From CAXMST01 sp964196325 (GTDB lineage: Bacteria; Actinomycetota; Thermoleophilia; Solirubrobacterales; 70-9): a stretch of 40,777 bases of DNA. Each line of letters opens with the position of its first letter. Positions within the stretch are counted from its first letter, which is position 1. The stretch lies in the NCBI GenBank assembly GCA_964196325.1, contig CAXMST010000001.1:1-40777 (forward strand), in the 5' to 3' direction. A program made the translations under genes and the position numbers. Under the pieces are notes generated by a model. The model did no database searches. It saw only the letters and a program-made list of their open reading frames with translations, and had not been told where the DNA came from. Positions 7,401 to 15,107 of the stretch are shown here, piece by piece.

Positions 7401-8563
7401 CCGGCCTTCTCCGGACCGTCACCGCCGGTAGCCGCGGCGGCCTCTGCGGCCTCGGGCTTGGGCTCCGGCTTCTTCTCAGCCGGCTTCGGCTCCTGCTTTT
7501 GCTCGACCTTCGGCTCCGGCTTCTTCTCAGTGGGTTTAGGCTCCGGTGGCGCCTCGGCCTGCGCCGGTTGCGCCGGCGCTTCGGCATCCTTGCCGCCGCC
7601 TGTGGGCTTCGGGGTCTGCTTGCTTACCGGGACGGGCTTCTCTCGCGGCTTCTTGGGAGCCTGGCCCTGCTTCGGCTGAACGGCCTGCTTCGGCTGGCCC
7701 TTGGCCTGGGCGGGGGCGCCGGCCCTGAGCGCCTCGGCCTGAGCTTTGGCCGCGGCCTCCGCCTTGGCCTTGGCCTCAGCTTCCGCTTTCGCCTTGGCCT
7801 CACGTCGCTCGCGTTCCGCCTCCGCCCGCTTGCGCTTCTCCTCGGCCTCGCGGGCGAGGCGCGCGTCCTCGGCCTGCTGCCAGGCGGTCGCCGAGCCAAG
7901 AATCGCCTCGCCGATGGTTCCTACAATCAGGCCGCAGGAGCGGATCGCGTCGTCGTTGCCGGGAACCACGAAGTCGATCGCCTTTGGGGTGCAGTTCGAG
8001 TCGACGAGGCCGATGATCGGAATCCCGAGACGAAGTGCCTCGGCGACGGCGATCTCCTCGGTGTTGATGTCGATCACGACCATCGCGTCGGGAACCCGCT
8101 CCATGCCCCGCACGCCGCCGAGGTTGAACTCGAGCTTTGCGAGCTCAGCCTCCATCGCCATCCGCTCCTTGGTCGGCAGCAGCGCCAGCTGGCCGTCGTC
8201 CTTGAGGTTGGTGAGGTCGTGCAGGCGCCCGATCCGCTTGTTGATCGTGTGAAAGTTGGTCAGAAGGCCGCCGAGCCAGCGCCTCGAGACGTAGGGCATG
8301 CCGCTCTTCTCGGCCCACTCCTCGACGGAGTCACGAGCCTGCTTCTTGGTGCCGACGAAGAGCACCTTGCCGCCGCGACCGGCCAACTCTGAGGCGAACT
8401 CCGTCGCCTGCTTGAGCAGCTGCTCGGTCTGCAGCAGGTCGATCACATGGATGCCGTCCCGCTCGCCGTAGATATAACGGCGCATGCTCGGGTTCCAGCG
8501 TGCCGTCTGATGCCCGAAGTGTACGCCCGCTTCGAGCAGCTCTTTGATGCCTGCGTCAGCCAT
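7397..8563 (-). CDS. rpsB: 30S ribosomal protein S2 with long charged C-terminal tail
   Basis: Residues 1-237 are a normal S2: 'LLEAGVHFGHQTARWNPSM', 'YIYGERDGIHVIDL', 'VLFVGTKKQARD', 'RWLGGLLTNFHTI' and 'DSNCTPKAIDFVVPGNDD'. Residues 238-388 form an extension of about 150 aa made almost only of Ala, Lys, Glu, Pro and Gln. It begins as a charged helix ('REAEEKRKRAEAERERREAK') and then becomes Pro/Lys/Glu-rich with a tandem repeat near the end. Usual S2 length is 230-300 aa. The tail is in frame and uninterrupted up to the tsf overlap, so it is not a frame error. It is probably disordered and solvent-exposed on the 30S back. Its function is unknown. The ATG has a Shine-Dalgarno (AAGGGAA). Confidence 0.95.
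   Translation of the reverse strand: MADAGIKELLEAGVHFGHQTARWNPSMRRYIYGERDGIHVIDLLQTEQLLKQATEFASELAGRGGKVLFVGTKKQARDSVEEWAEKSGMPYVSRRWLGGLLTNFHTINKRIGRLHDLTNLKDDGQLALLPTKERMAMEAELAKLEFNLGGVRGMERVPDAMVVIDINTEEIAVAEALRLGIPIIGLVDSNCTPKAIDFVVPGNDDAIRSCGLIVGTIGEAILGSATAWQQAEDARLAREAEEKRKRAEAERERREAKAKAEAEAKAKAEAAAKAQAEALRAGAPAQAKGQPKQAVQPKQGQAPKKPREKPVPVSKQTPKPTGGGKDAEAPAQPAQAEAPPEPKPTEKKPEPKVEQKQEPKPAEKKPEPKPEAAEAAAATGGDGPEKAG
7461..7550 (-). repeat. 51-bp-period direct repeat encoding the S2 tail
   Basis: The block GGCTCCGGCTTCTTCTCAG occurs at 7461-7479 and again at 7512-7530 (plus-strand reading), 51 bp apart. It encodes two copies of a 17-residue unit of the type EPKP(A/T)EKKPEPKxE in the C-terminal tail of ribosomal protein S2. 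The unit probably grew by slippage or unequal crossover, and copy number may vary between strains. Confidence 0.7.
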
Positions 8564-8610
8564 TGATTCCCTTACGGTCGATGTAGTTCGCGATCTCCTG
8601 CTCCCCTCGG

Positions 8611-8637
8611 GGACCGGGCAACTGCCCGGCAGGGTCC
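8611..8637 (-). promoter_or_regulatory. GC-rich hairpin in the rpsB leader
   Basis: CCGGGC (8614-8619) pairs with GCCCGG (8624-8629) across a 4-nt loop. The flanks GGACC (8611-8615) and GGTCC (8633-8637) offer an alternative, longer pairing with a bulge. It lies about 50 nt upstream of the rpsB start, inside the likely 5' leader. It could serve autogenous control by S2, as in other bacteria, but it was not matched to any known leader family. Confidence 0.35.
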
Positions 8638-8667
8638 GATTCGTCGTCGGAGACCGAATTGGGTCGG

Positions 8668-8701
8668 CCCGGCAGTGTAGGGGTCTGGCCGCTCTGCCGG
8701 G
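8668..8701 (-). terminator. Inverted repeat after rluD, overlapping a possible rpsB -10
   Basis: CCCGGCAG (8668-8675) and CTGCCGGG (8694-8701) form an 8-bp stem with an 18-nt loop, directly after the rluD stop codon. No U-tract follows, so intrinsic termination is doubtful. The loop side contains TACACT (minus strand, 8679-8674), a plausible -10 for rpsB giving a leader of about 100 nt. Either or both readings are possible. Confidence 0.3.
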
Positions 8702-9403
8702 TCACCGGGCTCCCCGCTCGCGTGCTTGGGCCTGCGCTCGGCCGAGTGCCGCGTCGAGATCCGGAGGCAGCTCGCTCGTAAAGCTCATCGGGCGCTGATC
8801 CTCGGGGTGCGCGAAGCTGAGCAGGCGGGCATGCAGGAACTGGCGCTCGAGGCCGTATCGCCCGGCCCCCCCATAGGTCGGGTCGCCGCATACCGAATGG
8901 CCGATCGCGGCCAGATGGGCGCGAATCTGATGGGTTCGGCCGGTCTCGAGACGAACGTCGAGGAGCGCGTCCCCGCCGATCCGCTCCCGGACCTCGAAGT
9001 GGGTGACCGCGTTGCGGGCGCGGCGGCCCCCGACGACGACCCGCTCGGGGGAGCGGTGATCGCGTCCCAGCGGTGCGTCGATCGTTCCCGTTCTCGAGCT
9101 CGGGCACCCGGCGACGAGGGCCACGTAGCCGCGGCCAACCTCGCGCTCCGCGATCAGCTTCGAGAGCGCGCGGTGGGCCGGCTCGCTGCGAGCGACCAGC
9201 AACAGGCCCGAGGTATCGCGATCGAGCCGGTGCACGATTCCCGGCCGGATCGGGTCGGGCCCGCCGGCGAGCAGCTCGGCGAGGGCGTCGACCAGGGTCG
9301 GCCCGGTGTGGCCGGGGGCTTCGTGCACGATCAGCCCGGCCGGCTTTTCGACCACGGCGAGCCATTCGTCGCTGTACAGGATCCTGGGCCTTGGGCCGCT
9401 CAA
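8702..9403 (-). CDS. RluA-family pseudouridine synthase lacking an S4 domain
   Basis: Isomerises uridine to pseudouridine in RNA, most likely 23S rRNA given its RluD-like sequence and lspA neighbour. The catalytic Asp lies in 'GIVHRLDRDTSGLLLVA'. 'YVALVAG', 'LETGRTHQIRAHLAAIGHSV' and 'GDPTYGG' complete the family motifs. The 233-aa protein begins directly with the catalytic domain ('ILYSDEWLAVVEKPAG'). The N-terminal S4 RNA-binding domain usual in RluD (about 70 aa) is missing and cannot be recovered upstream, because the TTG start overlaps the lspA stop. Exact target positions cannot be assigned. Confidence 0.92.
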   Translation of the reverse strand: MSGPRPRILYSDEWLAVVEKPAGLIVHEAPGHTGPTLVDALAELLAGGPDPIRPGIVHRLDRDTSGLLLVARSEPAHRALSKLIAEREVGRGYVALVAGCPSSRTGTIDAPLGRDHRSPERVVVGGRRARNAVTHFEVRERIGGDALLDVRLETGRTHQIRAHLAAIGHSVCGDPTYGGAGRYGLERQFLHARLLSFAHPEDQRPMSFTSELPPDLDAALGRAQAQARERGAR

Positions 9404-9951
9404 GTCTCGGCGCCCCTCGGCGCCCCCTCCCCTTCTCCACCCTCGGGGAGTGTGGTCGCTGCCTCCGCCTTCAGCCCGAGCTCGGCTTCGTCTGCGTCCG
9501 GGCCGCCGTCCCGCATGAACATCAGGATTATCAGCGCGACGCCGACCGTGATCGCGATGTCGGCGACGTTGAATGCGGGCCAGTTCGGGGGATCGATGAA
9601 GTCTGTGACGGAGCCACGATCGACTCGATCGACGAGGTTTCCCATGGCGCCGCCGGCGAGCAGGCCGATCGGCAACCAGAGGCGTGCCTGGTCGCTGCTT
9701 GCGAGGAAGTAGCCGAGCAACAGAATGAAGGCGGCGGCACCGAGAGCCAGGACCCCGACCCCGGCCTGATCGAGCAGGCCGAAGGCGATGCCGTCGTTAC
9801 TGACCCGGACCAGGTCGACGCCGGCGACCAACTCGACCCGCTCCCCCGGGGCAATCTCGGCCCGGACCAGCGCTTTGCTCGCCTGGTCGAGCGCCAGCGT
9901 CAGCAGCGCGACCACGGTGGCCCGGCCCAGCCCCTTTTCTCGTGCGCTCAC
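9400..9951 (-). CDS. lspA: Lipoprotein signal peptidase
   Basis: A membrane aspartyl protease that removes signal peptides from diacylglyceryl-modified prolipoproteins. It is 183 aa with four membrane helices. Conserved blocks are 'LDQASKALV', 'VSNDGIAFGLL', 'GGAMGNLVDRV' and 'FNVADIAI', and the last two carry the catalytic Asp pair. The C-terminal 35 residues are acidic and Gly/Glu-rich, beyond the usual end. The GTG start overlaps the yggT stop. Substrates in this window include the binding protein at 29646-30950 and the lipoprotein at 31118-31618. Confidence 0.95.
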   Translation of the reverse strand: MSAREKGLGRATVVALLTLALDQASKALVRAEIAPGERVELVAGVDLVRVSNDGIAFGLLDQAGVGVLALGAAAFILLLGYFLASSDQARLWLPIGLLAGGAMGNLVDRVDRGSVTDFIDPPNWPAFNVADIAITVGVALIILMFMRDGGPDADEAELGLKAEAATTLPEGGEGEGAPRGAET

Positions 9952-10271
9952 TCGTTGATCAAGCCGACGACGATGCCCTGGAGCACGAGCAGGAGCAGGA
10001 TCCCGATGATCGGACTCAGGTCAAGTGCCATGCGGGAGCCGCCGATCGGAGGAAGGATCCGGCGGAACATGTTCAGGTATGGATCGACGACCTGCTCGAT
10101 GAAGCCGGTTATCGCGCGCAGCACCGGGTTGTAAGGGAGCGATCCCCGGAAGGTGACGATCCAGGAGAGCACGATCCTGGCGAAGATCAGGATGATCATC
10201 ACGAGGAACAGAGAGTCCACGTATTGGGCGATGTCGTTGCGGCTCAGGGCCGTCAGCAGCAGCCCGATCAT
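9948..10271 (-). CDS. yggT: YggT-family membrane protein
   Basis: A 107-aa protein with two hydrophobic regions (about 17-40 and 85-104) flanking the YggT core 'YNPVLRAITGFIEQVVDPYL' and 'FRRILPPIGG'. YggT proteins sit next to sepF in many Gram-positives and cyanobacteria and are linked to membrane or septum organisation. The biochemical role is unknown. Its ATG overlaps (ATGA) the stop of the proC remnant upstream, and its own stop overlaps lspA. Confidence 0.92.
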   Translation of the reverse strand: MIGLLLTALSRNDIAQYVDSLFLVMIILIFARIVLSWIVTFRGSLPYNPVLRAITGFIEQVVDPYLNMFRRILPPIGGSRMALDLSPIIGILLLLVLQGIVVGLINE

Positions 10272-10360
10272 CGAGTCCCCGCCTTGCGCTCGAGCGACGC
10301 CCGGGCGGCGGCGGCGATCTCCGCTGCCATGCTTCCCGCTCCGGCGAATCCGATCCTCAT
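10268..10360 (-). pseudogene. proC: Remnant of proC (pyrroline-5-carboxylate reductase), 30 codons
   Basis: A complete short frame starting ATG at 10360 encodes 'MRIGFAGAGSMAAE', which is the N-terminal beta-alpha dinucleotide-binding motif (GxGxMA) of ProC. After about 15 residues it runs into an Ala-rich helical stretch ('AAARASLERKAG') that resembles a ProC C-terminus. It then stops, overlapping the yggT start by ATGA. ProC is normally about 260-270 aa and often lies between sepF and yggT. I infer an in-frame internal deletion of about 700 bp, possibly across GCC-rich repeats, which kept the translational coupling to yggT. An assembly collapse is the alternative. Confidence 0.7.
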
Positions 10361-10436
10361 CGGCCGAACCCTAGAAGATCAATGGCCCCGACTCCGCGGC
10401 CCGCGTTCGAGGGCCGCGGGCGGCCGGGCCCAGCGG

Positions 10437-10979
10437 TCAGCTTTGGTTGAAGAAGCCCTTCTCGACCAGGCGGGCCTTTTCCTCCGCCGAGACCTCGACG
10501 TTGGCCGGCGTCAACAAGAAGGTCTTGTCGGCGATCCGTTGCATCCCGCCGGCGAGCGCGTAGGTGAGGCCTGAGCCGAAGTCGATCAAACGCTTCGAGA
10601 GGTCGGTCGACGCTCCCTGGAGGTTGAGGATCACCGGGACGCCGCGCTTGAACTGGTCCGCCACTTCCTGGGCGTCGTTGAAGTTGCGGGGCGTGACGAA
10701 GTGGACCTGCGCGTTGCCGCCACCGTTGGCGACGCCTTGCAGGTGCCGCCGAGGAGCCGGGGCGGCCCCGTCGCCGAAGATGTCATCGATCTCGTCGGGG
10801 TCGTCGCGGCGCAGCCGACGCACGTTCGACCCGGAACGCTGCCGGGTCGGCGCCGGGGCGGGTGCGGCCCGCTCGCTGAGCGTGTCGGGTTCGTCGCCGT
10901 CGTCCTCGTAGCGGTACTCGGGATCCTCGGCTAGCCCGAAATAGACAAGAGCTCGATGCCATGTGTCCCTGATCGCCAT
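10437..10979 (-). CDS. sepF: Cell division protein SepF
   Basis: A cytosolic membrane anchor and bundler of FtsZ filaments. It is 180 aa from the ATG at 10979, which has a Shine-Dalgarno (GAAGGAA) and gives a typical start 'MAIRDTWHRALVYFGLAED'. Residues 5-15 are the membrane-binding amphipathic helix. An acidic, disordered linker spans about 20-80. The C-terminal SepF fold (about 88-175) has 'VHFVTPRNFNDAQEVADQF', 'VPVILNLQG' and 'RLIDFGSGLTYALAGGM'. The order pgeF-yggS-sepF-(proC)-yggT matches many actinobacteria. ftsZ is not in the window. Confidence 0.95.
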   Translation of the reverse strand: MAIRDTWHRALVYFGLAEDPEYRYEDDGDEPDTLSERAAPAPAPTRQRSGSNVRRLRRDDPDEIDDIFGDGAAPAPRRHLQGVANGGGNAQVHFVTPRNFNDAQEVADQFKRGVPVILNLQGASTDLSKRLIDFGSGLTYALAGGMQRIADKTFLLTPANVEVSAEEKARLVEKGFFNQS

Positions 10980-11018
10980 CTTCGGTTCCTTCGGGGCTGG
11001 TCCGGCTATTCCTTGTGG

Positions 11019-11024
11019 ATTATG
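11019..11024 (-). promoter_or_regulatory. Possible -10 element for sepF
   Basis: The 152-bp gap between yggS and sepF reads CATAAT on the minus strand, 39 bp before the sepF ATG. A weak -35 candidate (CTGCGC) lies 18 bp further upstream. This would give a leader of about 30 nt carrying the sepF Shine-Dalgarno. Nothing else recognisable lies in this gap. Confidence 0.4.
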
Positions 11025-11131
11025 ACCCCTGGGCCCGCTCTTGCGCAGTTTTTGCCTTCTGGGCGATTGCTGGCAGCGGCTCAAGCCCCCGGCCACTCAC
11101 CTGAGCGCGACCGCACTTACGGACGCGCCGA

Positions 11132-11761
11132 CTAGACGTAGAGCGAACTGCCGATCCGCACGATCGTGGCGCCCTCCTCGACCGCGACCTGCCAATCCTG
11201 GCTGGTGCCCATCGATAGCACCCCCAACCCGTGGCTTCCGGCCAGCTCGGCCAGGTGGGCGAAATAGGGCCGTGAAGACTCGGGGTCGGTGCTCGCCGGC
11301 GGCATCGTCGAAAGGCCGACGACGCGAACCGGGCAGCGCTCAATGAACGCGGCCAGATCGTCGGTCGCCACCCCTCCCTTGCCCTCCTGCGCTGCCACAT
11401 TGACCTGAAGCAGGACCTCGGCGTCCCGATCGGCCCCGTCAAGCCTGGCCAGCACGCTGTCGCTGCCGACCGAGTGCAGCAGACGGACCAGGGGCAGCAC
11501 CCGCCGCACCTTTCGGCTCTGCAGATTGCCGATGAAATCCCAGGTGAACGCATCCCCCCAGCGCTCCTGTTTGGCCTCCAGGTCCTGAAGTCGGTTCTCG
11601 CCGACCAGGGTGACCCCGGCCTCCGCCAACTTGCCCATCTCCTCGAGCGCGACGTACTTGCTCGCCGCGAGAATCTCCACGCCTGCCCCGGCCCGCTCGC
11701 GAACCGACTCCAGATTCGCCCGGATCCGATCGGCATCGAGGTCTCGGATCAGCTCCGCCAT
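11132..11761 (-). CDS. PLP homeostasis protein, YggS/PLPBP family
   Basis: A pyridoxal-phosphate-binding TIM-barrel protein with no known catalysis. It affects PLP pools and amino-acid balance. The 209 aa contain the PLP-lysine strand 'ILAASKYV', 'VGENRLQDLEAK', 'WDFIGNLQSRKVR', 'LHSVGSDS', 'LLQVNVAAQEGKGG', 'GLSTMPP' and the phosphate-binding end 'LSMGTSQDW' and 'VRIGSSLYV'. It starts one base after the pgeF stop. Its constant linkage to sepF and proC is known but unexplained, and here proC is reduced to a remnant. Confidence 0.94.
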   Translation of the reverse strand: MAELIRDLDADRIRANLESVRERAGAGVEILAASKYVALEEMGKLAEAGVTLVGENRLQDLEAKQERWGDAFTWDFIGNLQSRKVRRVLPLVRLLHSVGSDSVLARLDGADRDAEVLLQVNVAAQEGKGGVATDDLAAFIERCPVRVVGLSTMPPASTDPESSRPYFAHLAELAGSHGLGVLSMGTSQDWQVAVEEGATIVRIGSSLYV

Positions 11762-11762
11762 C

Positions 11763-12509
11763 TCAGTCAGACCGCCAGACGATTCCGGCCTGGCGCCCGG
11801 TCCTCGGTCCCTCGCCCCGATGGGAGAACAGCAAATCTGGGTTGCACCGGGTGCAGAGGTCGCTGACCGCGACGTTCCTGACCCCGGCCCGCCGCAGGAG
11901 GCGACGCGCCACCTCCGGCAGGTCGAGCATCGGGCCGTCGGCGACGCCGGCGCCGAGGTCCAGTGGGTCGAGCGCGTCGAGCACGTCGGATCCCACCTCG
12001 TAACAGCAGGGGCCGATCGCGGGCCCGACCGCCGCTGCGTCGGCTGCGACCGCGGCGGCGCCCCGTCCCACGATTCCGGCGGCGAGACCACGCCAGCCGG
12101 CGTGCAGCATCGCCACGCCTTCGCGGCCCGAAAGCGCGATCGGTAGGCAGTCGGCGGCGAAGATCATCAGGGCGAGACCGGGGACCGCGCTGTAGTGACC
12201 GTCAACCGCCGGCGGCTCGATCGTTCCGTCGGCGAATGGGGCCGTTTCCTCCGGCCCGTCGTGGGCGGCCAACCCAGCACCGTGCACCTGCTTGCCGATC
12301 ACCACTGCGTGCGGATCCAGGCCCAGGGCGCCGGCCAAGCGAGTGCGGTTGCTCCGCACGGCATCGGGATCATCGCCGGGGACGAGCCCGAGGTTGAGCC
12401 CCTCGAACGGCGGCCGGCTGACCCCCCCGAGTCGGGTGCTGAACACGGCGGTGGCATTCGGGAGCCCCGCCTCCAGCCACCTCAGCTCCCCTCGTTCGCG
12501 CCAGATCAC
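11763..12509 (-). CDS. pgeF: Peptidoglycan editing factor / multicopper-like purine nucleosidase family (YfiH)
   Basis: The YfiH (DUF152, laccase-domain) family. Members have been assigned adenosine/purine nucleoside phosphorylase or deaminase activity and an editing role in muropeptide synthesis. Zinc/catalytic motifs are 'GKQVHGAG', 'AADCLPIAL', 'MLHAGWRGLAAGIV' and 'GPAIGPCCYEVG'. The 248-aa length is typical. It lies 17 bp after the CCA-transferase-family gene and one base before yggS. The substrate in this organism is not decided. Confidence 0.93.
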   Translation of the reverse strand: MIWRERGELRWLEAGLPNATAVFSTRLGGVSRPPFEGLNLGLVPGDDPDAVRSNRTRLAGALGLDPHAVVIGKQVHGAGLAAHDGPEETAPFADGTIEPPAVDGHYSAVPGLALMIFAADCLPIALSGREGVAMLHAGWRGLAAGIVGRGAAAVAADAAAVGPAIGPCCYEVGSDVLDALDPLDLGAGVADGPMLDLPEVARRLLRRAGVRNVAVSDLCTRCNPDLLFSHRGEGPRTGRQAGIVWRSD

Positions 12510-12526
12510 AAGACCACGATCTCAGA

Positions 12527-13654
12527 TCACCGGGCTATCCGGATCGCTGTCAGGGCCCTGTTGAGCTCGGCCTCATGGTCGGCTGGGACGCGCCCGTCGA
12601 TCCGCGCCGCCTTTGCAGCGCGGAGCCCGATCCCGATCTCGGGACCCTGATCGATGCCCACCTCGATCAGGTCCTCTCCGTCGATCGAGAGGCTCAGCTG
12701 ACGCCACTCGGAGACGTGCTGGTCGAGCCAGGGCGCGCCGAGCGCACGGGCGAGCAGGAGGACGTCCTCGTCTTCGGCGGCTGCGGCCTCGAACAGGGTC
12801 GAGGCCGGCTCACCCGGATCCAGCCCGGCTAGGACCTCGGCGGCGCGCAGGCGCTCAGGTGGGCAGCGGGCGACGGCCGGGAGCGCCTGCTCAGTTGTTC
12901 GGAGCGATCCCCAGGGCTCGGCCTCGAGGAGCTCGGCCACCCGCCCGAGCAGCTCCAGGCGATCCGGCCCGAGCGGCAGGACCCCCCAGCTGTCGAGCAG
13001 TCTGAAGCCGGCGACGGCGTTCGACTCCTCGGCAAGCCGGCCCAGATCAGCGTCGACCCGCTCGCGGCTGACGCTCGTGAGGTCCGCCCGGCCCAGCAGT
13101 GCCGCCGTCGCGGGCTCAGGGGTGAGCCCGAGCCTGACGCAGTAGCGGGCGGCCCGCAGCGCACGCGTCGGGTCGTCGCGAAACGACTCCGGGTGGATCG
13201 CCCGCAGCCGGGCGGCCGCGACGTCGGCAAGCCCAGCGCAGGGGTCGAGCAGCCGCACGGGCCCGCGCAGCGGAACGGCCATTGCATTGACCGTGAAATC
13301 ACGGCGGCCCAGATCGTCCTCGATGCTCGCCGGCGAGACGTCCGGCAATACGCCGGCATCCCGATAGCGCTCGGAGCGGGTCCGGGCCAGATCGACCCGT
13401 TGGCCCTCCACCTCCACGGTCGCCGTCCCAAATCGCGGGTGGCTGGTGACCTCGAGATCGAGACCGACGAGCAGTTGCCCGGGATCCTGCTCGACCGCGA
13501 GGTCGAGCTCCGCCGGGGCGAGACCGACAAGCGCATCGCGCACCGCACCGCCGACCAGGTAGGCGTCACTCTCGGAGAGCGCGAGCAGCAGAGCTGCCGG
13601 CACGCGCTGCCGGGCCACGTCAAGGGCTGAGAGTTGTTCGCTCGAAGGGTCCAT
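12527..13654 (-). CDS. CCA-adding / poly(A) polymerase family nucleotidyltransferase
   Basis: A class II tRNA nucleotidyltransferase superfamily protein. The N-terminal palm has 'LVGGAVRDALVG', then the acidic pair region 'PAELDLAVE', 'RRDFTVNAMAVPL' and 'DDPTRALRAARYCVRLGL', matching the CCA/PcnB head and neck. It is 375 aa from ATG 13654 (an upstream GTG at 13699 adds 15 unrelated residues). The metal motif usually reads DxD, but here the stretch is 'ELDLAV', so 'LDL' holds one clear Asp. Whether it adds CCA or is degenerate cannot be decided. It is divergent from the propeller gene with only 32 bp between the starts. Confidence 0.85.
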   Translation of the reverse strand: MDPSSEQLSALDVARQRVPAALLLALSESDAYLVGGAVRDALVGLAPAELDLAVEQDPGQLLVGLDLEVTSHPRFGTATVEVEGQRVDLARTRSERYRDAGVLPDVSPASIEDDLGRRDFTVNAMAVPLRGPVRLLDPCAGLADVAAARLRAIHPESFRDDPTRALRAARYCVRLGLTPEPATAALLGRADLTSVSRERVDADLGRLAEESNAVAGFRLLDSWGVLPLGPDRLELLGRVAELLEAEPWGSLRTTEQALPAVARCPPERLRAAEVLAGLDPGEPASTLFEAAAAEDEDVLLLARALGAPWLDQHVSEWRQLSLSIDGEDLIEVGIDQGPEIGIGLRAAKAARIDGRVPADHEAELNRALTAIRIAR

Positions 13655-13686
13655 GGAGCCGCCGCCGTAGCATGAGGGTTGAGCCG

Positions 13687-15096
13687 ATGAGACGCCCACA
13701 AGTCAACCTCAAGAGCAACCTCAAGAGCCTGCAGGGCAGCGAGCTGGTGTTGCTCGGGGCGCTCGCCGTAATTCTCTCGGCGACGGTGATTCTGGCTGCG
13801 GTCGCGCTCGGAAAGCGGCCGGCCGACGTGTCGAACCCTGATGTCGCCTTTGAACCGACCGAGCTGCCGGCCGCCACCACCCCCCCAGCCGAGGACCGCC
13901 GAGTCGACTGGCCCCGATATGGCTATGACCTGGAGCGCACCAAATACCTGAACGTGCCGCGGATCCAGCCGCCCTTCCAGAAGCTCTGGCGGTACGACCA
14001 GGATCAGCTGATCGAGTTCGCGCCGATCGTTGCCGGCAAGCGGATGTACATGATCGACAACGACGGCGTCTTCATTGCCCTCGACCGAGAAACGGGCAGG
14101 GTGGCCTGGAAGAATCAGTTGGGCAGCCTCAACGCTTCGTCGCCGGCCTACTGGCGCGGGATGCTGCTTGCGGTCAGCCTGGAGCCCGGTCAGGCGCTTG
14201 GGGTGCGCGCCCGCGACGGCAAGGTGATGTGGCGACGGGATCTGCCGTCTCGGGCCGAGTCCTCCCCCCTTGTTCGCGCCGGAAAGATGTACTTCGGGAC
14301 CGAGTCCGGGGAGTTTTTTGCGCTCGAGGCGAAGACCGGTGAGGTGGTCTGGACGAAGCAGCTCGAGGGCGAGGTCAAGGCCGCGCCCGCGTACTCGGAC
14401 GGCTCGCTGTTCGTCGGCGACTACGCCGGGCAGTTCTACTCAATCCGCGCCTCCGACGGGGCGACCCGCTGGCAGACATCAGATCTCGGTGCCGGCCTCG
14501 GCCGTACGGGCCGCTTCTACTCGACCGCGGCCGTCGCCTTCGGCCGGGTCTACGTGGGCAACGTCGACGGCCGGGTCTACAGCTTCGACCGCAAGACCGG
14601 CGAGATCGCGTGGACCTTCTCGGCCGGCGATTTCGTCTACTCCGGGGTGGCTGCCGCGGATGGGCCGAGAACCAAGCCGGCAATCTACTTTGGGTCCCAC
14701 GATCGCAGCGCCTACTCGCTCGATGCCGAAACCGGCAAGGTGATCTGGCAGGCGGCGCCGGGCGGCCAGGTGAGCGGACCCGCAACCGTCGTAGGTGACG
14801 TGGTCTACATGTCGACCTTCAGCGGCAACGCCACCGTCGGCTTCGATCTGGCCACTGGTCGCCGCGTGTTCAAGTTCGACGCCGGCGAGTACGGCCCCGT
14901 GGTCTCCGATGGCGAGCGGCTGTACCTGGTCGGTGGCTCGGAGGTCATTGCCTTCAAGCCGATCAAGCTCGACGGCGACTACAAAGCCGACAGTGGCAGC
15001 AAGGGGATCATCCCCCCAGCCGAGCGGCGCCGGCTCGAGCAGGAGCAGAAGACAAGGGACCGGGGCCAGGGCGAGGGCGGCGAGCAGGGGCCCTGA
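13687..15096 (+). CDS. Membrane-anchored PQQ-type beta-propeller protein
   Basis: After the start there is a basic N-terminus and one membrane helix ('VLLGALAVILSATVILAAVA'), then a Pro/Thr-rich stalk and a BamB/PQQ-repeat propeller from about residue 65 to the end. At least six blades carry the W-motif: 'FIALDRETGRVAWK', 'VRARDGKVMWR', 'FALEAKTGEVVWTKQ', 'YSIRASDGATRWQ', 'YSFDRKTGEIAWTFS' and 'YSLDAETGKVIWQ'. The propeller should face outside the cell. The last 35 residues are charged and Gln/Glu/Arg-rich. ATG 13687 is favoured over 13672: TAGCAT at 13668-13673 is a possible -10 and GAGGG a possible Shine-Dalgarno. Probably a scaffold. No enzyme residues were recognised. Confidence 0.88.
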   Translation: MRRPQVNLKSNLKSLQGSELVLLGALAVILSATVILAAVALGKRPADVSNPDVAFEPTELPAATTPPAEDRRVDWPRYGYDLERTKYLNVPRIQPPFQKLWRYDQDQLIEFAPIVAGKRMYMIDNDGVFIALDRETGRVAWKNQLGSLNASSPAYWRGMLLAVSLEPGQALGVRARDGKVMWRRDLPSRAESSPLVRAGKMYFGTESGEFFALEAKTGEVVWTKQLEGEVKAAPAYSDGSLFVGDYAGQFYSIRASDGATRWQTSDLGAGLGRTGRFYSTAAVAFGRVYVGNVDGRVYSFDRKTGEIAWTFSAGDFVYSGVAAADGPRTKPAIYFGSHDRSAYSLDAETGKVIWQAAPGGQVSGPATVVGDVVYMSTFSGNATVGFDLATGRRVFKFDAGEYGPVVSDGERLYLVGGSEVIAFKPIKLDGDYKADSGSKGIIPPAERRRLEQEQKTRDRGQGEGGEQGP

Positions 15097-15107
15097 TCCC
15101 TCGGTCG

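Noticed and set aside
7461..7850. Repeated short motifs in the rpsB tail considered as a tandem array or CRISPR
   Set aside because: The repeats are in frame, of coding origin and without unique spacers. No CRISPR array or cas gene is in the window.
8556..9440. 294-codon open frame overlapping rluD in another minus-strand frame
   Set aside because: Arg/Pro/Gly composition with no domain, while the rluD frame carries all family motifs.
10361..10436. Possible terminator or promoter between sepF and the proC remnant
   Set aside because: A GC-rich stretch with a small inverted repeat (GCGGCCCGC) but no U-run and no -10 hexamer; nothing firm.
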